The notes under the pieces were generated by a model. It searched no databases, was not told where the DNA came from, and saw nothing but the letters and a program-made list of their open reading frames with translations. 64,000 nucleotides of DNA from Pholiota molesta (Eukaryota > Basidiomycota > Agaricomycetes > Agaricales > Strophariaceae): positions 62,001 to 126,000 of the forward strand of contig JACGCK010000074.1 of the NCBI GenBank assembly GCA_014925825.1. Direction: 5' to 3'. Both the position numbers and the translations under genes were made by a program. Below, piece by piece: positions 11,287 to 21,670 of the stretch (its first letter is position 1; the number at the start of each line of letters is the position of its first letter).

Positions 11287-13575
11287 GCAAGAGAGCCTCG
11301 GAGGCAGCGGATGCATGGCGTGATAGCATATGCGGTCTAGGAGTCGTGTGTGAATACCTAATATCTCAATTTCAAAAAGAAAACATCTCTGTCAATGTAT
11401 TGAGTCAACAGGTTTTGGATTGCGAATTTTGACTTTAAGTATAGCGGCTTAGAATACTTGTGTAAGCCTTGAGGCTGAGGCAGAGATAAGATAAAATTAC
11501 ATCGATCTTTACATCGGCCCGGTGGGCACATCGATTACAAAGTTCTCGCTCCCCAAACCAACCCAAACGCTCACTTTTCTGAGTTCTCTGCCCTCGTACC
11601 GTCTGAAGTTCTGCGATGGAATCGATAGTGAGTAGCACCTCAGACTCAATATCATTTTCTATCTCATAACCTCATAACCTGTACAGCAAAAAACCTTAAA
11701 TACACATCCAATCGTCTACGACCGCGACGCCTTGGCGCATGTCTGCACACGATCACCCCTGGACGCGGCCTCAACTCAGGTATTATTCTCGATCAGAAAC
11801 TGTGGCGGCGGTATCTCCTGCTCCCGAAGAGGCGGACCCCGATGTGGCACAGTAGATGGGCCATCTATGGGCGCGCCGCGCTGGTTCGGTGAGTGCGCTT
11901 CGCCTTTGCAGTCGATCTCTTCATCCTGTGCTGCCATGTCGTCCGTACGGGCGGCAGTTCCATTCTCGCCCTCTTTGCCCTGTGTTCAACAGTCAGATGC
12001 GTCTATTGCCAGGGGGTTATCTGCTAAAATTTACCTTGGACTCGGGTCGACTGAGAATATTCGTTTTCAACGATGTCATCATCGGAGTGCGGCCGTTTGC
12101 ATGCTCGGATGGCCTGGTCCAACGTTATTTTTTCTGCTTCTAACCCCCTCTCCAAGAGGAAGTTAGCATTGTGGGCCCTGTCAGGGGCCACATTGACTCT
12201 TGCATCATCAGGGTCAATGACTAATTGCGAATCAGTACGATATCATTCTCCCATTGCATGATCTTGCTTACTTATGGTGTTCGGGAATAGGTGGGCGTCA
12301 CATCATGAACCGTGGACGAATTTGCTCAGAGTACATTGCGCGAACCTGGGCTGTGTGCGCCTCGTATTGGTGTAGGTGAACGAAAACGGGACGTGGACAA
12401 CGTTTCTACATCGGCGAATGTAGTCAAAGCATCTCGCCCATATATGGTGTAATTTACCAGTAGCCAGCGGAGCGAATTCGGCTTCTGCTTTCCAATTTTC
12501 TTGGGTGCGATTGGACAGCGGTGCGAAGTGATTCGCCGCCGATCCTTGCCTGCCTGATTGGAAAAAAATGGTCAACGATGTGCATGATCCATACGGCATC
12601 CAGCGTACCTGTCCCTGGGTATCCAATGTCCACAAAGCTCGCTGGCGATAAGCAACCATGAGCTTTGTTTGTTGCTCATTTGAATTTGCTACTCACCACT
12701 TGATGCAAAGGATAGGGATACCCACGGAATGCGACAGTGGTCGCTGCAGCCTCAGAATCGTTCGCTGTGTTGGCAATTATATACATTCTGTTAATATGCA
12801 AAGCAGAGAGTAAGAAAACACTAACGAGTTACCCGAAAGGCTGGCTCGCGTTCAGAAAATGCGACGACGGCTAGATACGTAGTGCAACCATTAGAAGCCA
12901 CTCCTCCCAGAAGAAAAACAGGTACTTACACAGAGATGTATCAGCGGACTCGTCCATCATGCTCTCACCGTGCTCAAGGGAAAGGCAGCGTAGGGCATCA
13001 CATCCGCTTTCGACAAGGTCGTCAAATGTTGATGGGGACATGATTAGGGTACTTTGGTCGATTCAATTCGAAAGGGACAAGGAGATGCTTTACCTGGACG
13101 AAGAAATGGGCCTTATATTGAAGAAAGCCTCATGTTGCCCGTCAGCAATGATAGCGCACTTTCTTTTGATATTTGCGGTGTTTTTCAGTGTCAATGACTC
13201 CAAATTTGTGCGAGAGTGCGTATTCTGTCCTGTTATGGCTCGATTTCAAGTACAGGGCCAACATTAACAACGCACCAATCAGACATTGGGAAGCCGCATT
13301 GACAGCTGCTGTTCGCAGTGCGCCTAAAGCGGTGGTGGACAGAGACTGCCGAGTAACCTCGTGTTTGGATATGGGTCTTCTTTGACTTTTTTTAGTCAAT
13401 CGGGCACGAGAACAATGAGACTGTCGGACAGTAGATGAATTCAAATTCAAAACGCACTCTTTTCAATAGCACTCAGATAATGAACTTCAAAATTGAAATT
13501 CCTGCCGATGCCCCGTTTAGAAGAACGTGTACATACTGCAAATCAGACTATCTAAATAGTAGCATAGCCCCAGAC
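10705..13575. repeat. Duplicated block, copy 2
   Basis: Direct repeat of 4031-7740, holding the 3' part of the HsbA-like gene and the uncharacterised gene. It lacks both transposon insertions found in copy 1 and so supplies their empty sites. Confidence 0.7.
11776..13041 (-). CDS. Uncharacterised multi-exon gene family, copy 2
   Basis: Second copy of the unknown gene. ATG 13041 opens MSPSTFDDLVESGCDALRCL with a GTAAGT donor at the same position as copy 1. Further exons include NDSEAAATTVAFRGYPYPLH (about 12775-12698), AYRQRALWTLDTQGQ (about 12657-12610), VVHVPFSFTYTNTRRTQ (about 12395) and a long amphipathic stretch RVNVAPDRAHNANFLLERG with LDQAIRACKRPHSDDDIVEN (about 12215-12043). The last exon (to 11776) reads TAARTDDMAAQDEEIDCKG and then shifts frame relative to copy 1. 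The middle of exon 2 is partly lost. No known domain; acidic and low-complexity with an NLS-like KRP motif. Confidence 0.42.
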
Positions 13576-13922
13576 GAACGATCTCTTCCACTCAGGATCA
13601 TTAATACTTACTATTAGATAACTATACATGTGTATGGCGCATCCTGCGAGTGCATATGAGCTGGCACAGCAAGCGCCACGCCACGATTTCGGACAGCTGC
13701 TATTGCCTCGATTCGAAGAAATGAAGAATATGTGCGACGTAAGGATGCTGTTGTCCGGCCAATTTATTTTTTAATAGATTGCCGAAAATCCATGGATCTC
13801 ATCCTTGCCCATTAGTGGAGAAAACTAACTACGATAGCCGACCCTAATACCCGATCCTCATTATCCCTCCGCCCAGTGCACAATAACCCCAATCATCCAG
13901 TCGCCCACCCCATCCAATCCAC
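13576..13922. other. Intergenic, no gene seen
   Basis: 3' flank of the minus-strand queuine-enzyme gene and the edge of the duplicated block. No coding signal. Confidence 0.4.
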
Positions 13923-15957
13923 TCACTCCTCCGCCGGCATTGCCGGCGGCGCCTGCTTCTCCTTCTCCCTCGCCAGCCTCCCCTTCCCACGCGCCAGATC
14001 CACCTCGCGCCACCTTTCTCTCGCCGCCTCCAGCACCCCCAACCGCACATCATACACCTCCCCAAACCGGCGCACCTCCTCGTCCCACCGCCCGTCCGCC
14101 GCAGCTTTGGAGATGGAGATGACCCCGCGGATGCCGGCGAAGAACGCGTCGAGCACGGCGAGGTTATGCAGCGCGAGCAGCGCGTGCGCGGACATCTCGT
14201 GCGTGTGCAGCAGGTGGTGCAGGTACGCGCGCGTGTAGTGCGGGCGGTACCTTGGCTTGCCGTCCTGCGCGTCCTGCAAGTCCACTTCGGAATCGCCGGA
14301 TACGAAGGGCGCGGAATCGCACCCGTGGTGGATCTGGGTTGGAGGCGAGACGGGGGAGCACGCGGCGCAGGGACAGATCGGCTTCTCCTCCTCGTCCACA
14401 CCGTCGATGGGTGATGGAGGGGAGAAGGCGCCGCGGAACGCATCCGCGAGCGGCCCGAAGTCCAGTCGGTACCGCACGTCGTACAGATTACACCCGATCT
14501 CCCTCTTCCCATCCCCCGCCCCCTCCCGCACAGGAAACACAAAATCCAGCGCCACCCCCACATCCGCCGCTTGCTGCGCGAACCCCGCGTCGAACAGGTC
14601 CGCGCCCGCGTCCGCGACGTACCGCAGGATCTCGTGCGGCGACGCCGCGCCCGTGAGCAGGCGCGGTTTCGTCGGGGGCAGGGAGGCGAGGGAGGTGCGG
14701 AGGAGGGGGATGATGTGCGATGCGTATGTGGGGTCGGTTTCGGGTGGGTCTGGGTGGGCGGTCGCGGTCGTCGTCGCGGTCGCCGTTGCTGTTGTTGTTG
14801 TTGCTGTTGTCGTTGTTGTTGTTGTTATTGGGATAAGGCGCGTGCGCTGTGCAGCAGCCTTTACGGACGCGCGCAGCGGCACGAGGTCGACGACGTACCC
14901 CGCGATGCCCTGATCCAATGTTCCATACGGCTTTATCGCCTCCGCCTCTGCGCCGAACAGAGGCTCGAGGAGGCTGTCCGCGAACGCCTTCCGCGCGCCC
15001 GCGGACGTCAGGCCCGCGAGGTGCACGAAGATCGGCGGCACGCGCGCATTCTGTGCGCTGGCGGTGGTACCGGTAGTGGTATCATCACCGGCGGGCGGGT
15101 TCGGGGCCTCGGATCCAGGCGTCTGACTCTTTGGGTGTATGCTGGCGCCGGGTGCCGACGGGCGGAGCAGGCTCGCGACCCACGCCGCGGAGCGCTCGAT
15201 GCTCTTCGTGAGCCGCTTCTGCGAGTACGGCGGGTCCGTGTACGGCGTGTCCGACAGCGCGAACACGACGTCGGGCTGGCACGCCTCCGTGTATGCGCGC
15301 CAATTCGCTGGCGAGACCTAAGTAGCAGACAGATACAGCGTACCGCGTCAGTACTCAGTTCTGGGCTGGAGGACGGGATGTGGATGAGACGCACCTTCCG
15401 CACGCCGCGCAGGCTGTACGCGCAGACGTGGGCGTTCCCATTCGGGGGCATCTCGCGCGCGTCATGTGGGTCGCGCAGGGACATAGAGACGATGTGTTTG
15501 TCGGGCACGAAGCCAAGGAAGGTGTGCAGCGGATGCTGGTTCCCCGCCTGGCCGGGCTGCTGCGCTTGGAGGGTGGGTACCGGGGGTTGTGTTCCAAGCT
15601 GCGGCGAGAGAGGTATAGGAAAGAAGTGGGTTGGGGTGGGTGTGAAGCAAGCGTGAGCACGGTGCAGAATGGGAGCGAGAACGCGTAACGGACGGTGGGT
15701 AGGAGGAGGAGAACTTACAACGTCTCGAACGGCACATTCACCCAGCGAATCGCATCCGCGGCGCGGACATGGTCGCGCGAGAGATGCGGCACGGCCCCGC
15801 GCGAGGTCGTCGCCAGCAGGCCAGGCGTGGCGATCTCGAACGTCGATTCAGCGCTGCTGCCATTGGCGGCGCCCGGGCGCTTTAGGACGATGTTTCCGAG
15901 ACGCGGTCCATAACGGCTCGGGGACGAGAGGGAGAAGGAGAAAGAGGAATGGGACAT
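13923..15957 (-). CDS. Queuine tRNA-ribosyltransferase accessory subunit 2 (QTRT2)
   Basis: Non-catalytic partner of the eukaryotic tRNA-guanine transglycosylase, which puts queuine into the wobble position of GUN-anticodon tRNAs. Exons are 15957-15719, 15598-15395 and 15317-13923; about 612 aa. Landmarks are PGLLATTSRGAVPHLSRDH near the N-terminus, SLRDPHDA, RPPYSQ-like TDPPYSQKRLTKSIERS, KPRLLTGAASPHEILRYV, GADLFDAGF, and the zinc site CPCAAC followed by YTRAYLHHLLHTHEMSAH and ALHN. A Thr/Ala-rich insert (about 14755-14835) is unusual. Exon 1 ends in phase 2 at a good GTAAGT donor, but exon 2 needs phase 0; one missing G at about 15718 (TTG|gtaag) would resolve it. The catalytic subunit is not in this window. 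Confidence 0.88.
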
Positions 15958-16118
15958 GGGGTAGAGGACAAGCCCAGAAAATCAGGGACGATCGATTGAT
16001 CGGCATCGTTGGTGGCGGTGAGATAAGATAAGGTACGAGGATCGCCTCGTCGATTCTGCCGCGCTTGAGCTTGAATTCCTTGTTTAACTGAATTATAGAT
16101 GCATTAAAAGTTTTATTA

Positions 16119-16826
16119 CACTTCGGGGTGGTAACATATAGGTGTCATCTATATGTTGGTCCCATAGGTTTATCTGTAGATAACATATGAATTTTGCTAT
16201 AAAATTGACTTGTAGATTGCCTATAGAATATTTTATAGAAATTTCCATATCAATTCCACGGAATAACCTGTAAATGCCGTCTGTAGGCATATTCATATAT
16301 TCTCTACAACGGCCATCTATAGGTTGATCTATAGATAGCGTATGGAATTACCTGCAGGATGCGCCTGTAGATAATCTGCAGGTGTGTTCTATAGATTGTC
16401 CGATATCTTATCTATGGAATTGCCTATGGGAATGCCTGTAGACGGCATCTATATGCACATCTGAGCACATTTTCCCACCTATATGTACATATAAATGGCA
16501 CCTATAGGTATTCCTATAGGTAATTCGGCAGATAACATATCGGACCTTCTACAGATCACACCTGCAGATTATCTACACGTGTGTCCTGCAGGTAATTCCA
16601 TACATTATGTATAGATCAACCTATAGATGGCCGCTGTAGAAAATATGTGAATATGCCTACAGATGACATTTACAGGTTATTCCGTAGAATTTCTATAGAA
16701 ATTTCTATGAGACGATTTTACAGCTAATCTGCAAGTCACTTTTACAGCGAGATCTATACATTATCTACGGATAAAACTATAGGATTAACATATAGATGCC
16801 ATCTATATGTTGCAAAGCCCGAAGTG
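16119..16826. mobile_element. Long fold-back MITE, PIF/Harbinger-like (708 bp)
   Basis: The ends CACTTCGGG (left) and CCCGAAGTG (right) are inverted and flanked by TTA on both sides (16116-16118 and 16827-16829), the 3-bp target duplication typical of PIF/Harbinger elements. Beyond the tips almost the whole element is one imperfect palindrome centred near 16472; for example GGAATAACCTGTAAATG on the left is mirrored by CATTTACAGGTTATTCC on the right. The arms are full of short CTATAGG/CTGTAGA-type motifs. There is no ORF. A transcript would fold into a hairpin of roughly 340 bp. Confidence 0.8.
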
Positions 16827-16913
16827 TTATAAAAAACTATTGAGCACTTCTAGATCTGGGCCCTGGCAAAATTTAGCAATAAAAAACAAAATTCAAATGG
16901 CTGCCGTTCACGA

Positions 16914-17006
16914 TTCCGGTACGGGGAATCGAACCCCGAGCTACCGCGCACACTCAACAAATACGAAGATGAAAGGCGGTAATGTTAGCCGTTACACCAT
17001 ACCGGA
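16914..17006 (-). tRNA. tRNA-Glu (anticodon UUC) with intron
   Basis: Read on the minus strand, the 7-bp acceptor stem is TCCGGTA/TACCGGA. The D arm is GTGT-AACGGCTA-ACAT, the anticodon stem ACCGC/GCGGT with loop CTTTCA (anticodon TTC), and the T arm CGGGG-TTCGATT-CCCCG. An intron of about 21 nt lies after anticodon-loop position 37, the standard place. The mature length is about 72 nt with discriminator A. B-box GGTTCGATTCC is canonical. Confidence 0.9.
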
Positions 17007-17886
17007 TGCAGAATTCAAAGTACAATAGTTGTAACAGTCGGATATGCTCCAGACGGCTGCTGCGAGTAGGTGGTCATGATGTTCTGTTCAGATGTGCCAA
17101 AAGTATTTCACTCCTTCTTAAATCAAAAGGACCCGAAATACCAGAAATCAAGAAGGAATAAGAGCCAGTCATGAGCTCATAAGAAATAACCATTCATAGT
17201 AGAGAAAGTACAAACATTGAGAAGACACCGAAACTACACCGAAACCTATTGGAAAACTAAAACCTCCACTTGACCAACACTTGACTTCCACACTGTAATT
17301 ATCGTGCCAGCCAGCAAAAGTGCTGGTATAAATGACAACGATCCAGATGTGCCCGTTGGTCTGGGAATATCTAGTTATTCCCAGAGCAAACTCGAGCTCT
17401 TCAGAGGACGTAGAGCATACAAATAAATTGTTCCGTCCGCGGTGTGCAGCTCAAGATGCGGAGATATTAGAGGGCCACGGTAGTCACATGGGCCCATGGC
17501 TGTGGCAGAGTCAAATGCCGGGGTACACGCAACGTGGGTGTGACGCGGGCGCTTATTTGAGCTGGAGCACCGGCGCTGCGACTACTTACATGCCCCGCTG
17601 CACGCTGAAAAGTGAGTTGGATATATATTTTAGTTCGAGGATAATTCTTGGCTTACCACGGGACCGCGTGCCGCCCAGGGCCTTACGTAAGTTTACTGGG
17701 CGTTAGGGCATCCGCTTTCCTCGTTTTTTCTTTGTCCATGGGTCGGTAACCGCGAGGTCGAGACAGTGCAGCCCACTTACCTCCTAACATCCAGCATCGC
17801 ACATGTTTTTACTGGTATGTATGTCGCATGTATCCTCCCAATTCCCTTATAACCATCTGCCCACAGAGACCCCGCACCCTCAACAA
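17007..17886. other. Intergenic, no gene supported
   Basis: A 124-codon open frame at 17332-17706 has no recognisable similarity or splice context and is not called. The remainder is the upstream region of the F-box/LRR-like gene. Confidence 0.35.
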
Positions 17887-19149
17887 ATGGCCACCTCTCG
17901 CGCTGAATCGACCCTCGACATCCCCCTCGAGCTCGTAGAGCTCATCATCGACCAAGCCGCCGCCGCCAACGACCGCGACACCCTGCGCACGCTCGCCCTC
18001 ACCTCCCGCCACCACGTCGCTCGCTGCCAGAAGCACCTCTTCCACACCATCGATCTCGGCGATCGCTGCCTCCCCGGGCGCGAGTACTACCGCCGCCTCC
18101 ACGCCGTCCTCGCCCCGCGCCCCGCGCTGCGCGCGCACGTCCGCGAGCTGCGCCTGCTCGACACGTACATCTGGGACCGCGCGAAGGACTGGCGCTGGCT
18201 CGTCGCGGAGGAGAGCCTCGTCGACCTGCTCGCGGGGCTCCCCGCGCTCCAGGGCTTCGCGCTGACTTTCAACGCCGCGGTGCCCGCGTGGGCGGACTTC
18301 CGCGCGCCCATCCGCAACGCGCTCGTGCAGCTCGCGCAGCGGCCGGGGCTGGAGCGCTTCGCGCTGACGAACATCACCGCCTTCCCCGCGAGCCTGCTCG
18401 TCGCGCTCGCGGCCGTGCCGCGCCTCGAGCTGTGCAACGTGCAGGTGCAGGCGGCGTCCGCGGGGGCAGGTGCGGCCCCGCTGGCGGTCGCGCTGGGCAT
18501 CGCGGCGGGCGCGCCGCCCGCGGTGGAGGAGCTCACGCTGCGGACGCCCGCGGCGGGCACGCTGCTCGCGCTGCGCACGGTGCTGGCGGTGTCCGCGCAG
18601 CCGACGCTGCGCACGCTCCGCGTGCTGATGGTGGACCACGCGGACACGCTCGTGGCGCTGGAGCTGTGGGGCCTGCTGCACTGGGCCGCGCACAGCATCA
18701 CGGCGCTGGAGTGGCGCCCCGCGGTGCGCCCGCGCACGCCTGCGACACGTTGAGTGGCATTTCCGGATTCTGTTTGGTTTCTGCACTCATTGCTTTCTTT
18801 CATTTTCCCTCGTCAAACGACATACGGACGTGCAGTCCCGCCCGCCCCGATCAACATCGGCATCCTCACGCGCCTCGCGTCCCTGCACTTCCTCGTCAAC
18901 TTCCACTCCGAGTCCGCCCCCGTCTTCGCCGCGCTCCTCCCGCTCCTCCTCCAGATCTCCTCCGGATCGCACTTCCACACCCTCACCGTGGAGTGCACGT
19001 TCATCCGCCCCGCGGAGCTCGTCGCGTGCCAGCGCGACTGGGGCGCGCTCGACGCGGTCCTGTGCGGGGGCGCGTTCGACGGCCTGAGGAGGGTGGTGTT
19101 TTGTGCGCGGCAGAGGACGGGGGCGGCGGGCCCGCGGGCGAGTTGGTGA
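17887..19149 (+). CDS. F-box/LRR-like protein, GC-rich paralogue
   Basis: Two exons, 17887-18748 and 18836-19149 (phase 1). The N-terminus reads LDIPLELVELIIDQAAAAND and TLALTSRHHVARCQKHLFHTIDL, aligning with the gene at 2148-3534, then LRR-like segments (HVRELRLLDTY, ALQGFALTF, VEELTLRTP, LRTLRVLMV). Exon 2 (PINIGILTRLASLHFL...) matches exon 2 of the paralogue. The ATG at 17887 is preferred to the in-frame codon at 17803 because it directly precedes the conserved start. The frame ends at 19149 (RASW), but the next frame continues with a stretch that resembles the paralogue's end (ELVRTVLGEQLPMVRG, to 19226). A single missing base near 19135 is therefore likely. Confidence 0.75.
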
Positions 19150-19649
19150 GGACGGTGCTTGGGGAGCAGCTGCCGATGGTGAGGGGGAGGGGGGTGCGGG
19201 TGGTGTTGGATACGAGTTTGCGGTGAGGGCTTTGTGGGCCTTGGGATTGTGGGATTTGGGGTGCGTTCCGCTGTGGGTGTGGTTGCTGTTGGTGTCGTTG
19301 TCGTTGGTTATTATCTAGTTGTAGCTTATGTTGGGTTTGTGCGCATTTTATCTAGACGTAGAGAGTATATACTGTAGATTTATCTTAGTGATACTTGTAC
19401 CGCATCCAAAAGACAGATAGCTACTGTCATCGTTCAAGAAATGTCGTTAACGTACCTGTGAATATTCGTCCCTTTGCCGCCGCGGCGATGTTCGTAGATA
19501 TGAATGAGCGGTTGATGAGCATTGAGAATCGATGGTCCCATTGAGCAGCAACAACACCTCGCCTCATTATGAAACTCTTGTATCGCGTATCAGAATATAT
19601 GATAATTATCTACCAACTGGATGAATGGTATGCACAAGATCAAATTAGC
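19150..19649. other. 3' flank, no gene seen
   Basis: The first 77 bases probably belong to the F-box/LRR-like gene if a base is missing upstream. The rest shows nothing recognisable. Confidence 0.4.
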
Positions 19650-20050
19650 ATCTTGTGGATGTACACGTTCTTGCTAAACCGGGCATCGATGGGAGTTTCG
19701 AACTTGAAGTTCATTATCTGAGTGCTATTAAATGAGTGCGCTTTAAAATTCGAATTCATCCCGACAGCCTCATTGTCCGCGCCGATTGACCAAAAATGTC
19801 GAAGAATACCTGTATTCGAGCATGAGGTTAGTCGGCAATCTCAGGCACAGCGTGAACACCAGCTGTCAATGCGGCTTCCAAAAGTCTGATTGGTGCTTTA
19901 TCGAATTTGACCCTGTACTTGAATTCGAACCATAACAGGACAGATCAAGTACTCTCCCACAAATTTCGAGTCATCGACACTGAGAAACACCGCAAATATC
20001 AAAGGGAGGTGCGCTTTCATTGCTTACAGAGTAACACGATGCTTTCTACG

Positions 20051-20059
20051 ATATAAGGC
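20051..20059 (+). promoter_or_regulatory. Conserved TATA-like element of gene family copy 3
   Basis: ATATAAGGC lies about 90 nt upstream of the ATG at 20151 and matches the elements before the other two copies. Confidence 0.45.
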
Positions 20060-20150
20060 GCGTTTCTTGACCGGGTAACGCATCTCCTAGTCCCTTTTCT
20101 CATTTACACATTGCAATCCAACCGACATATAAGAACTTCCTCGAGAAACC

Positions 20151-21398
20151 ATGTCTTCATCATCATTTAACGACCTTGCCGCAAGCGGATGTGACGCCGT
20201 ACACCGCCTTTCCCTTGAGCTCGGAGCTCACGATGGAGGAGCCCGCTCAAGCATCACCGTGTAAATACCTGTTTTTCTTCTGGGAGGAGTGGCTTCTAAT
20301 GGTTGCGCTACGTATCTAGCCGTCGCATGTTCTGAACGCGAGACAGACCTGCTGGTCACTCGTTAGTGTTTTCTTACTCTCTGCCTTGCATACCACAAAA
20401 GTTTATACCATTACCAACACAGCGCACGGTTCTGAGGCGTCGGCCGCCTCTTCATCGTTGAGCTCCGCATTATGGGGCCCTCAACATCGGTCGCCTGCCG
20501 CCCAACCTCACGCATGGGAAGCACCATCTATTGCAGCGGAGTCGGCGTTGGCGGTGGTCGCCGCTTCCGTGTTCCGCAGGTATCCCTTCTTGGATGCCCA
20601 GTACGGTAATTTATTGTACCGTCTCTTGGAGCAAAAATCGGCGACGGATCACTTCGCGCGTGAATTCGCTCCGCTGGCTACTGGTAAACCTGGACCATAT
20701 AATGTGCGATGTTGCTTTGACTTACATTCTCCAACGTAGAAACACTGGATACCTTGTGGATACCGTCCCGTTTTTTGTCGCCTACACCGAAGATGAGGCG
20801 CACCTAGCCCACCGGCAGTGGCAGGGTCACACAACAGACCCTCAACGAATTTCGCCCAATGGATTCGGTGGTGTAATGCCCACCTATCCACCGAACACCA
20901 CCAGTAAGCAAGATCATGCAATGCAAGAATGAAATCGAACTGATTCGCAATTAGTCGCTGACTCTTATGATATACGAGTCAATGTGGACCCCTTGACAGG
21001 GCCCACAGTGCTAACTTCCTCATGCGAGAGGGGGTTAGCCGAACAAAAAGCTACGTTGGACCAGGCCATCCGAGCATGCAAAAGGCCACACTCCGATGAT
21101 GACATCGTTGAGAATGAAAATTCTCAATCGATCTCGGGTCGAAGGTAAATTTTAGCAGATAACCCCCTGGAAATAGGCGCAGCTAACTGTTTGGACACAG
21201 GGCAAAGAGGGCGAGAATGGACCTGCCGCCCCTACGGATGACATGGCAGCACAGGATGAAGACGCCGGCTGCAAAGGCGAGAGCGCACTCACTGAATCAG
21301 CGCGGCGCGCCCATAGGTGGACCATCTACCGTGCCATCATCGGTGTCCGCCTCTTCGGACAGCAGGAGATACCGTCGCCAGTTTCTGGTCGAGAGTAA
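20151..21398 (+). pseudogene. Uncharacterised gene family, copy 3 (decayed)
   Basis: ATG 20151 opens MSSSSFNDLAASGCDAVHRL like the other copies, but exon 1 is 2 nt shorter than theirs and its donor reads GTAAAT instead of GTAAGT, so the exon is frameshifted. Later exons are still clear: HGSEASAASSSLSSALWGP (about 20425), an exon ending in CKRPHSDDDIVENENSQS (to about 21146), and the last exon GKEGENGPAAPTDDMAAQDE ending at the TAA of 21396-21398. It looks like a degenerating copy; alternative splicing cannot be excluded. Confidence 0.45.
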
Positions 21399-21670
21399 AA
21401 ACCCTGAATTGAGGCCGCATCCGAGGGTGATTGTGTGGAGGCATGCGGCAAGGCGTCGTAGATAGACGATTGGATGCTGTATTTCAGGTTTTTTCACTGT
21501 ATAGGTTATGAATTTATAAGATAGAGGAATGATATCAGATTTACTTACTATCGGTGCCATCGCAGTACTCCAGACAGTACGAGGTCAGAGAAAAGTGAGC
21601 ATTTGGTGAGCGGGAAACTGCAATCGATGCGGCCACGTGAAAAAACCGGGCCGATGTACTAATACTTACG

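Larger units (their letters stand above)
19650..21670. repeat. Duplicated block, copy 3 (inverted, partial)
   Basis: Inverted relative to copies 1 and 2. It holds only the uncharacterised gene with its promoter and 3' flank; similarity ends near 21670, before the HsbA-like gene would begin. It is separated from copy 2 by about 6 kb that includes the QTRT2 gene. Confidence 0.65.

Noticed and set aside
17332..17706. 124-codon plus-strand open frame
   Set aside because: No recognisable family, no splice context, average composition.
17809..18786. 325-codon minus-strand open frame opposite the F-box/LRR-like gene
   Set aside because: Shadow of a very GC-rich coding exon; Arg/Gly/His-rich, no domain.
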